A DNA stretch of 10,000 nt from Halisarca cf. caerulea. Taxonomy: Eukaryota > Porifera > Demospongiae > Chondrillida > Halisarcidae. Every line of letters starts with the position of its first letter. Position 1 is the first letter of the stretch. Shown here piece after piece: positions 1 to 7,014 of this stretch. The stretch covers positions 2,834,101 to 2,844,100 of the forward strand of contig CAUJGJ010000083.1 in assembly GCA_963170055.1 (NCBI GenBank), in the 5' to 3' direction. The translations under genes were made by a program, and so were the position numbers. A model generated the notes under the pieces. That model was not told the DNA's origin and did not search any database. It saw only the letters and a program-made list of their open reading frames with translations.

Positions 1-312
1 GTTGTGAGGCTGTAACGTATGTACTGTGTGTTAGATGTGCTTGGAGTAGTGTGTATTGGAATGATTTGAGTTGAATTATTGTTGAAATCGAGAACGGAGG
101 TGATTCTGCCGAGATCTGTAACAGCAATGTTACACATGTATACATACATACATCATATAACATAGTACAGTATATACACACACAGTAGTCATACAATGCA
201 TCACAAGTTGCTTGCAGCTTCAGTTTTGGCCAGCAGCATCATTTGTACTAAACACAGCTTCTTGATACGTAATCTGTCAATACTGTTTTCCTACAAAGAG
301 CTTTCGGAAGAG

Positions 313-337
313 AAGGCATGTTAGACCAACATGCCTT
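313..337. repeat. Perfect inverted repeat, 10-bp stem and 5-base loop
   Basis: AAGGCATGTT pairs with AACATGCCTT around the loop agacc. It could fold as RNA or DNA but has no partner feature. It lies 21 bases before a second perfect hairpin. Confidence 0.75.
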
Positions 338-358
338 GAGATACGTGGGGTGAACACT

Positions 359-389
359 CATATGTGTGTATATGTAATACACACATATG
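359..389. repeat. Perfect inverted repeat, 13-bp stem and 5-base loop
   Basis: CATATGTGTGTAT pairs exactly with ATACACACATATG around the loop atgta. The arms are TG/CA-rich, so this could stem from a microsatellite. Confidence 0.75.
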
Positions 390-670
390 CTCTACACACA
401 GTATCTATATATATGCTTATGTTTGCATATTAAATGCACATGTTAAAAATAAGCACATATAAGTGTATGCGCTTACGTGTTTTGCTCAGAAAGTACCTCG
501 AAGGGAAGACAAATCAGTACTTCTTATCAGAGATACTTGTTATCAAGAGATTTATGTACTGTATGTATAGGAGGAGACAGAATGAGGAGTACTTACTATC
601 CGGGAGTATGTGTATGTACTAACTCGGGGGCCAGGTGCACCAAGCAAGCTCTACAGAAGCTATACTTGTA

Positions 671-805
671 CATTGAAACCTTTCTAAACCAAACCCTCTG
701 TAATCTGAAACCCTCTCTAAACTGGATGTGTTTTCAAGTCCTACTCTCTATATTTGCTGTACATATAGAACTTTTCTAATCCAGACACCTCCCTAAACCA
801 AACTT
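671..805 (+). repeat. Degenerate pogo/Tigger-like repeat, two direct partial copies
   Basis: After a TA, 671 begins a decayed end (ATTGAAACCTTTCTAAACC) followed by further TCTAATCTGAAACCCTCT-like units. A second copy in the same direction starts near 762 (TAGAACTTTTCTAATCCAGACACCTCC). It resembles the better preserved elements at 1055, 3641 and 4656, but no matching 3' terminal repeat is visible. Confidence 0.5.
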
Positions 806-958
806 TTTTCTTTCGTCCCAAGGGTGTTGTGTTTAAAGAGGTTACACTGCATGTACTTCAGAATCTATCATTACTGGCATAATGTTGTTGTGTACTCTGC
901 ATGAGGATAAAGATTGAGGTTTGCTGATAATCTCATTCCTCACTTTTTCTCTGTTTAG

Positions 959-1039
959 TCACATCGCCCACACCCGTAAGTCCAACAGCTACCAAGCCCG
1001 CATCTGGTACCAACCCCACATCTGGTACCATAGCAACAG
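959..1039 (+). CDS. Gene A exon: Thr/Ser/Pro-rich stalk with hexapeptide repeat
   Basis: An 81-bp phase 1-1 exon. A strong pyrimidine tract and acceptor (ctctgtttag) precede it and a consensus donor (ACAG|gtgagc) follows. It encodes about 27 residues rich in Thr, Ser, Pro, Gly and Ala with no cysteine, typical of an O-glycosylated stalk between ectodomain and membrane. Positions 994-1011 and 1012-1029 are two copies of an 18-bp unit with two differences, encoding KPASGT and NPTSGT. This suggests the stalk can lengthen by unit duplication. Low complexity prevents family assignment. The long frame on the opposite strand here is an overlap artefact. Confidence 0.65.
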
Positions 1040-2496
1040 GTGAGCACACGTATGCAGTGAAACCTCTATAATCTGACATTCCCTCTAATCTGACTATCTC
1101 ATGTGGTACAGTCATCATATTGAAATATGTCCTGAGTCACTCCATAATCTGACAACGTTCTAATTCAACATTTTGTCAAGCCCCACAGTGGGCCACTGTG
1201 TGTTGAATCATACAGAGCTTCCATGGCAGTGGGTCATGTAAGCTTTAGGGAGGGTGTACGATACAAGTAACAAATGAATGCACATTATCCTTCGATTCTG
1301 CTTTAGAGGCTGCATCAAACTTTTTTGTTAAGTTGTTGCGTATCGTGTGATGCTATGGCAGACGTGTAAGGATTTATAGAATCACAATTTTAGTGTGGCT
1401 TTACCTCAAAATTCATGAAATCAGATATTTATAATAGTTTTTGTGGGCATTTTACAGTATTCTTGTTGGATTTCCATTTGTGAAGTAAAAGTAATTAGTA
1501 TTATTGGGTAAGGGGGCAGTGGCCCCTCAACTAAAATTTAGAGGGGGAAGGGGGTGACCCCCCCCCCCCCCCCGTTCCCCTGCCTATGAGCTTTTCGTAC
1601 TACAGATCATTACAAGTGTATTATGTGTACCTTATACACTATAATTTTCATGGAACTTTACACCTGTGAAATGTAAATCGGCCTCTTGTGCAATGGCAAA
1701 ACATAGCCGTCTGTGAATGTAAAAACACATACATCCCTAAAAACCAAGATCCACAAAAGTTTCACCCCACAAACATTGAAGCATACACAGTGCGTACAGT
1801 ACTTCAGATTGCAAGTATGCAGTGTACGGATGTCTATTTCCTGCCAACTCACATGAGCATGCTTGTATCCATTTAATACTGTTCATTAGAAAGTTTGAGA
1901 CCAGTAAAATGGCATGCCAACTACTGTATAGTAGGGAATTTTCCCGGAGTAGTATTTTCACAAAATTTCACAGATATTCCAGCATTTGCGAAATTTTTGA
2001 TTCACGAAATCTTATGTAGCACAACCAACATCCACAGCTACGTTGGGCTCAGGTAGTACGTACACGGTAGGCCCCTGCACTGTTGTTCTTTTATGTACTA
2101 TCTGGATTTAATTGCAGTTGGCACTAAGATTTTGTTGGCTATTTCTTGAAAAGCTAGTTGTGCTATACATCTCCTTCAAGTTCTTCAAACGAGACAATCA
2201 GGTGAAGCGTGCACACCTGAAGTTTCACGACCCATTAGAAAGCAAAAGTAACCTCGTTACCTCGTTAGACTTCAGGCGAATCTTCAACTGAAGACTAAAT
2301 AGTGTAAACGTCTCCCACTTGTGCCATTCATTCACGCGATACACATAAAAGCTACTTTCCTACCATCACCTAAAAACAGAATGGCCTCCTGAATATTAGG
2401 GACCCACCAAAATATTATCTGCGAAATTCGGGAAAGGAGCCATTCACAAGATTTTACCCCACGAAACTTTCCCGCTATACAGTACCATTTCCATAA

Positions 2497-2531
<35 letters not shown>

Positions 2532-2745
2532 GTCCTGTCCTGTCCTGTAGCTGCCGTAGTTGGCCACGCTGCCCCAACGTTGGGGGCTAAGCTTGAAAGT
2601 TTTTCAGTCATGTTTGGTCCTGAGGTCGGCAAGCATGCACTGTGAAGCCTCCCTAGCTCTGGAACCATCTGTCACACTGGTCACAGTGTGCTGCTCCTCT
2701 CTGTTCACTGATGGGCTTCATCCTCTCCAGAGAGCATTTATGTCT

Positions 2746-2797
<52 letters not shown>

Positions 2798-2914
2798 ACA
2801 TCCACAATGTATTAAGTAACATGTATCTTGTTATGCTCGTCTATAGGAGTACATCTTGGTATCATCATTGGATCTATCCTCGGAGCAATCTTCTTCACTC
2901 AAAGGAATCTCTGA
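959..2914 (+). CDS. Gene A, 3' end: stalk and membrane anchor of a type I surface protein (partial, spliced)
   Basis: Gene-level entry for the last exons of a spliced gene that begins left of the window. Supported coding exons are 959-1039 and 2847-2914, with a possible 33-bp micro-exon at 2020-2052. All junctions are phase 1, so any combination of these exons stays in frame. Joined, they give a Thr/Ser/Pro-rich extracellular stalk, one hydrophobic helix, and a tail of about five residues before TGA. The expected product is anchored at the cell surface with almost no cytoplasmic part, so signalling would need a partner protein. The ectodomain is not in the window; relation to the Ig/FN3 gene B downstream is inferred from adjacency, orientation and identical intron phase. 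The large intron holds several transposon remnants. Confidence 0.6.
1055..1225 (+). mobile_element. Short non-autonomous DNA transposon, pogo/Tigger-like ends (decayed)
   Basis: Begins CAGTGAAACCTCTATAATCT, with iterated ACCTCT/TAATCTGACA units just inside. Near 1202-1225 the complement of the sequence (roughly CATGGAAGCTCTGTATGATT) mirrors this start with several mismatches, giving an element of about 170 bp with no open frame. It sits 15 bases after the gene A stalk exon donor. Its 5' half closely matches 3641-3828. Confidence 0.6.
1558..1573. repeat. Poly-C run in a G/C-rich patch
   Basis: Sixteen C residues, preceded on the same strand by G5-type runs (about 1512-1555). Both strands carry runs that could form quadruplex or i-motif structures. 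The patch around 1510-1590 looks like another dispersed repeat, not genic sequence. Confidence 0.7.
1652..1810. repeat. Dispersed repeat copy 1 (mate at 5361-5514)
   Basis: Aligns along its length with 5361-5514. Shared blocks include ACTTTACACC-GTGAA, CTCTTGTGCAATGGCAAAAC, a GTCT-GAAT-TAAAA block, AAGTTTCA and ATACAGTGC. The short open frames here on both strands are incidental. One copy lies in the gene A intron, the other in gene B intron 1, in the same orientation. Confidence 0.7.
1924..2482. mobile_element. 559-bp non-autonomous DNA transposon with CTGTATAG ends and TA target duplication
   Basis: The left end CTGTATAGTAGGGAATTTTC and the complement of the right end, CTGTATAGCGGGAAAGTTTC, match at 17 of 20 positions. 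Both are flanked by TA (1922-1923 and 2483-2484). Inside the left end are TTTGCGAA and TTCACGAAAT words; inside the right end is TCTGCGAAATTCGGGAAA. No transposase frame is present. TA target sites fit the Tc1/mariner/pogo group. The possible micro-exon 2020-2052 lies within it. Two separate elements in opposite orientation would be an alternative reading. Confidence 0.65.
2020..2052 (+). CDS. Possible gene A micro-exon encoding a short Ser/Thr linker
   Basis: A 33-bp segment between an AG acceptor (cttatgtag) and an AG|gtagta donor. In the phase-1 frame used by every other exon here it reads AQPTSTATLGS, similar in composition to the stalk exon at 959-1039. Its length is a multiple of three, so including or skipping it keeps the frame. 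Against it: the acceptor has a weak pyrimidine tract, and the segment lies inside a transposon-like element (1924-2482). It could be an exonised piece of that element or a chance match. Confidence 0.35.
2501..2530. repeat. (CA)n microsatellite followed by (CCTGT)4
   Basis: An uninterrupted CA array, then four CCTGT units at 2529-2548. Confidence 0.9.
2629..2739 (-). pseudogene. Broken zinc-finger fragment, probably transposon-derived
   Basis: On the - strand one frame reads MKPISEQRGAAHCDQCDRWFQS, then a TAG (complement of 2653-2655), then GGFTVHACRPQDQT and a TGA. The spacing is Cys-x2-Cys-x12-His-x-Cys, a C2HC-type finger with an aromatic and GG-hydrophobic core. The finger spans 2629-2685. 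Fingers of this form occur in proteins of invertebrate mobile elements; attribution to a specific class is inference. The nonsense codon inside the finger makes it non-functional. It lies between two CA arrays. On the + strand the same stretch has open frames without recognisable domains. Confidence 0.5.
2749..2795. repeat. (CA)n microsatellite
   Basis: About 23 uninterrupted CA units, 51 bases before the gene A terminal exon. Confidence 0.95.
2847..2914 (+). CDS. Gene A terminal exon: transmembrane helix, short tail and stop
   Basis: The acceptor is ctcgtctatag. In phase 1 the exon reads VHLGIIIGSILGAIFF followed by TQRNL and TGA at 2912-2914. The hydrophobic run of about 17 residues has small residues in a GxxxG spacing (G-SIL-G), which often favours helix packing. 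The tail is about five residues with one basic residue, the expected stop-transfer side of a type I protein. There is no kinase domain, phosphotyrosine motif or PDZ ligand. A polyadenylation signal follows within about 25 bases. Joined to the stalk exon, the junction codon is glycine. Confidence 0.65.
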
Positions 2915-2934
2915 TATTCTGTAAATGTGCCAGA

Positions 2935-2940
2935 ATTAAA
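2935..2940 (+). promoter_or_regulatory. Polyadenylation signal of gene A
   Basis: ATTAAA, the commonest variant of the AATAAA signal, lies 21 bases after the gene A stop codon and is followed by T-rich sequence (tgtttgtattttatctattt) suitable as a downstream element. It implies a very short 3' UTR. The call depends on the gene A last exon being right. Confidence 0.45.
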
Positions 2941-3638
2941 GCCCACAAATTGCTCATGTTTGTATTTTATCTATTTAGTTATCTTTGTAAACATTAAGAA
3001 TTTGATGTTTATATGATTGTTATTTAACATTACTCACAGTTTCAGAGCTTTTCTTATTAATTCAGGTGTGTATTTTATGTATGGTTACAAAATGATGCCT
3101 TTATATGATCGAATTATGTAAAATTATTATAATCTGTGCACACGTTGTATGGAGGAACATCTCCACTATACACCACTAGCTGTCCATGGTCAGTGTTTAT
3201 AACATTATCTACAATGTGTACACACGGTATTATATATTATAAGGAATTAATTATAAGACACACAATTCAATGTATAGACACTATGTATTATATATACTGC
3301 ATATATAACCAGTATAATTATATAGTCTAAAAGTATATATATATGGCCATGCACTGTTGGTATAATGTTAAGAATGTAGTTATATTATCATGGATATGTA
3401 ATGGGGCTTGAAAAGCTCATCAACTTACATACATTCATACATTATGCGGCTTCGAGGTACTTAAATACGACCAGTGACTGCACCTGCACACATGATCAAT
3501 GGTCGAATTAATTAGAGAGAATACTAATTAAATCGATTACATGACTAGAAATGTCGATCGGATTAGCTTCACTATACACTCACATCCTTGCAGGCACATG
3601 TACAGGTGCACCATGGACACTCTAAAATGTGTATGTAG
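2941..3638. other. Intergenic, AT-rich, no gene seen
   Basis: Sequence between the gene A polyadenylation signal and a transposon upstream of gene B. It is AT-rich with TATA-type runs (about 3225-3350), no domain-bearing frame and no clear splice sites. The short open frame at 3136-3330 is low complexity and unconvincing. Confidence 0.5.
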
Positions 3639-3640
3639 TA

Positions 3641-3828
3641 CAGTGAAACCTCTGTAGCCAGCACCTCTGTAATCTGACATTCTCACTAATCCAACCATTT
3701 TATGAGGTGCAGTCACCATATTATAGCAAGCATGCCAACAGTAACTCTGTAATCCGACAACCTCCTAATCCGTCGCTTTTTCAAAGTCCCATGCATTGAG
3801 TGTAGGATAAGAATTAAAGGTTTCACAG
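3641..3828 (+). mobile_element. 188-bp non-autonomous pogo/Tigger-like element with TA target duplication
   Basis: Starts CAGTGAAACCTCTGTAGCC and ends AATTAAAGGTTTCACAG, whose complement starts CTGTGAAACCTTTAATT. TA flanks both sides (3639-3640 and 3829-3830). Three imperfect ACCTCTGTAATCTGACA-type units follow each other at the left end, resembling iterated transposase binding sites. No coding frame. It lies just upstream of the inferred gene B promoter and could influence it. Confidence 0.75.
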
Positions 3829-3837
3829 TATAGAGTG

Positions 3838-3910
3838 TCTATATATAAGCACCATGTACATGGTGCACACACATGCAGATAAAGACTTTGATGACGTGTA
3901 ATGACGTCAT
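3838..3910 (+). promoter_or_regulatory. Candidate gene B promoter region: TATA-like run, palindrome and tandem CRE-like sites
   Basis: About 160-230 bases upstream of the gene B ATG. A TATATATAAG run lies at about 3840-3849. A perfect 18-bp palindrome, GCACCATGTACATGGTGC, lies at 3849-3866. A GATA word (agataaag) is near 3878. Then come TGACGTG (3892-3898) and a full cAMP-response element TGACGTCA (3902-3909), 10 bases apart start to start. CREB/ATF bZIP factors bind such sites in animals. Whether this is the promoter is inferred; no transcript start can be read from sequence. Confidence 0.4.
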
Positions 3911-4069
3911 ACACCGTGTCAGTAGCATAATGCATGCGTATCGCGACTACTGGTTTCAGAGTCTTGCGAGGCTTCTTGTCTTCGTGACAGACATTACCCT
4001 CGCTTCCCAGTGTACGCAATTTGAAGCTAAAGATTGGATTGTAGAGTTTGAGTTAAATTGAAAGCAAAA

Positions 4070-4130
4070 ATGAACGTTATCGTATTATCCACGATATTTG
4101 TGTCTGTGTGTAGCGCCCTACATGACGATG
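4070..4130 (+). CDS. Gene B exon 1: start codon and signal peptide
   Basis: The start ATG has A at -3 and an in-frame stop at 4049-4051, so it is the likely initiator. The exon reads [16 protein letters not shown], then LHDD. This is a hydrophobic core of about 12 residues ending in a small-x-small site (C-S-A), matching signal peptidase cleavage after Ala16. There is no charged residue between Met1 and the core, which is slightly unusual. The exon ends in phase 1 at GATG|gtgagt. A separate signal peptide exon joined in phase 1 to a domain exon is common for animal Ig-superfamily genes. Confidence 0.75.
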
Positions 4131-6212
4131 GTGAGTGAGTGTGTTGCCTGTGGTTGTGTAGTACACGAAGGAACCGCCATTGTGTCAGGACTGTGTAGAA
4201 AATAGAAAAATTATAATGTTGTATGCTGTTAATAGTGTGTGTGGATCAGAATCATTTACACCTACATACGTACATACATACATACCCACTCTGCTTACAA
4301 TATTCTATGATGATTCGAAGGCAAAATGGCGGCATGTAATTAAATTTTGGCTTTATAATTAAGTTTCATGCGTAATCACGCTAATTTTATTCATAGTTTA
4401 CCTAAATGTATGCTATCTACATCTGCATGGACAGTACCTCGAGCTCAGTCATGTCATTGATTTGTACATGGAAATATGCGTAAAAACTACCAAATATAGT
4501 TTTTGGACTGGGCAATTCTGTGTCCTGGGCCTTTAAACCTCCTCCAACTCCTATTTTTGCTGCATGTGTGATTTTTGTAACTAGACTATTTGGCAATAAT
4601 GTGGTATTTCATCATATATCTGTGTTGTTTGCAACTGCATTTCATTATATATATACAGTGAAACCACTTTAATCCAACACCTCTATAATCCAACATTCTC
4701 TCTAATCTGACCATCTTATGAGGTACAGTCATTGAGTGTCAGATTAGAAAGGTTTCACTTTTTTATTTGTTCACTGTAACTCAATGTTATCCTTCACTCA
4801 TCACCAGTGTACATGCTAATACTTGATGCACAGATCGCCACCATACAAGCAGTACATTAAGACTATATAGGCCAATTAGCTACGTATGCGTAAATATCTA
4901 GTACATGGCAGCCATGATACTGTATATGGATGTCGGTCAGTTTCTTTGATATTTTCAATAGAATTCAAGTCAAATGTTTGTCACTAAGTTTCTTCATCTT
5001 CATGTCTGGTCTCCACCCTGTGCTGGACCCAGAGATGGGCAGTGCCGTGTCTCCCCCTGGATCTGCCCATGGTTACTGTTCAATTGCACCTCCAATGACA
5101 AACTTTGTAAATTACCGTACAGTAGAACCTCGTTAGTAAGAACACTGTTAATGAGTAATACCTGGTTAGGAAGTACGAGGAGATGATACCCCAGCTTATA
5201 ACTCATAATACTAATCTATATGGTTAGAAAATACTACTGATAGTGAGTAGCAATTTGGAGGGTCCCCAGGTGTACTCACTAACGAGATTTGACTGTATAT
5301 TATGCTTTATTTTTCACACGACCAAACTTGTGCAGTATTCGCGGATTTTCAGCCATCTGCGAAACTTTACACCCGTGAAGATTGAGATTGGGCTCTTGTG
5401 CAATGGCAAAACATGGCTGTCTACGAATATAAAACGCGAAATTGCTAAAAGCCAAGGTACACGAAAGTTTCATCCACTGAAAATTATAGTATATACAGTG
5501 CACACAGTTCAATAAATGTCTCTACATAGGATTGGGCTTGAAGTCCCAAAACATTTCCTCTCAATCCTTCAAATACATTTTGAACATGTAAAAGAGTATA
5601 CTCTTGACTCCCTACAAAAAGCACAAGAAGCTGAATGTATAATGTCCCAAAAGTGTCCTTTTGTGTAGATGTAGTTGTTGCTATTGGTTTCCTGCAATGC
5701 ATTTATGAACCCCACTTTGTATTCCTCATGCACAGTTACCATTGCTGCCTACCCAAGCACCCAACCTATCCCACTGGGTACAGCAGTCGTGTTGGAGTGT
5801 AGAGTTGTTGGAGAGAGCTCTACTGTCAGTTATCGATGGAGTTGCCCTAATGGTGCCTGTGGCGTCTCTTCTGAATCCCGTGTGACCCCAAGATCAAGGA
5901 TAGTGAACAGCAACACTCTAACAGTAAATGTTGTGAGTGAATCTGATGGTGGAGAGTACAGATGTACTGTCACTGAAGGAGGGAACACTCTAACGCACTC
6001 CTACAACATGACTGTCTCAGGTGAGCATAACCAAGAGAAATGTACTCCTTAGCTGATCGAGGTCAAGTAGCATCTGTAAGCAGTCATGTTGCATGTGCAG
6101 ATGTGTACATGGGGTGCATGTGTGTATGTGTGTGTGTGTGTGTGTGTGCATGTGTGTGTGCGCGTGTGTGTGTGTGCATGTGTGTGTGTGTGTGTGCATG
6201 TGTGTGTATACT

Positions 6213-6274
<62 letters not shown>

Positions 6275-6865
6275 TCAGTGTTGTGGTAATGGTAATTAGT
6301 AATTGTAATCAATTGTAATTAGGTATACATTTGCCAGTAATGGTAATGTAATTGTAATGGAGCTGTTTCAGTCTCAGAGTAGTCGTAATGGTAATTGGTA
6401 TTCTTTAGCTATTTGCATCAAATTACACAATTACCATGCAACTACTCTGATGCATATTGTTTATATCTGTGGATATATTTTGCCCCCTAAGAAGGTAGAT
6501 TTTGGCTAGTTTGAGGCTATTTCTGTGCTACAGTTAACCGGGCGGCTGGTGGAAACGGGAAAATAACATCAATCACATGATTTAGATCACTACATATATG
6601 AAATCTCGGTAAGGTACAATAACTTTTGCAAGCATCCAAGAATATATTTGTAATTAGTAATTGTAATTGCAATTGTAGAAATGTAGTTGCAATGGTAATT
6701 GATTACTTTAGTGGAGGTCCGTAGTGGTAATGGTAATGGTAATGCTTTGATACTGAGATAATCGCAATGGTAGTTGATTATGATACCCCTGTAATGGCCA
6801 CAACACTGGTGTACGTGTGTATGTTTGCGTGTGTGTGTGTGTTTTGTGTGTGTCTCTGTGTGTGT

Positions 6866-6925
<60 letters not shown>

Positions 6926-6944
6926 GTGTGTGCATGTGTGTGTG

Positions 6945-7014
<70 letters not shown>

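Larger units (their letters stand above)
1..668. other. Non-coding stretch, probably intron of gene A or intergenic
   Basis: No exon with splice signals and coding character was recognised. The stretch holds a short CATA-repeat patch (about 140-160), the two hairpins at 313-337 and 359-389, and AT-rich sequence. Short open frames at about 434-622 and 477-779 have no recognisable domain. If gene A continues to the left, this is intron. Confidence 0.4.
4131..5735 (+). other. Gene B intron 1
   Basis: Bounded by GATG|gtgagt and catgcacag|TTACC, 1605 bases. It contains a CATA-repeat patch (about 4262-4287), two TA-flanked elements (4656-4760 and 5120-5295), a dispersed repeat copy (5361-5514), and a G/C-richer patch at 4999-5115. 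No exon with convincing signals was found between the signal peptide and first Ig exons. Confidence 0.7.

Noticed and set aside
933..1118. Open frame on the - strand over the gene A stalk exon
   Set aside because: It spans an exon with clear + strand splice signals and continues into a transposon; no motif.
2119..2151. Possible exon after tttaattgcag reading VGTKILLAIS then stop
   Set aside because: It could be an alternative terminal exon, but the hydrophobic run is too short for a membrane helix and no polyadenylation signal is near.
2551..2640. Possible + strand exon after tcctgtcctgtag
   Set aside because: The acceptor is made by the CCTGT repeat, no phase-compatible donor follows, and the frame stops at TGA.
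2560..2997. 145-residue + strand open frame
   Set aside because: It crosses a CA microsatellite (His-Thr run) and then reads the gene A terminal exon in the wrong frame. The minus-strand zinc-finger fragment explains the first part better.
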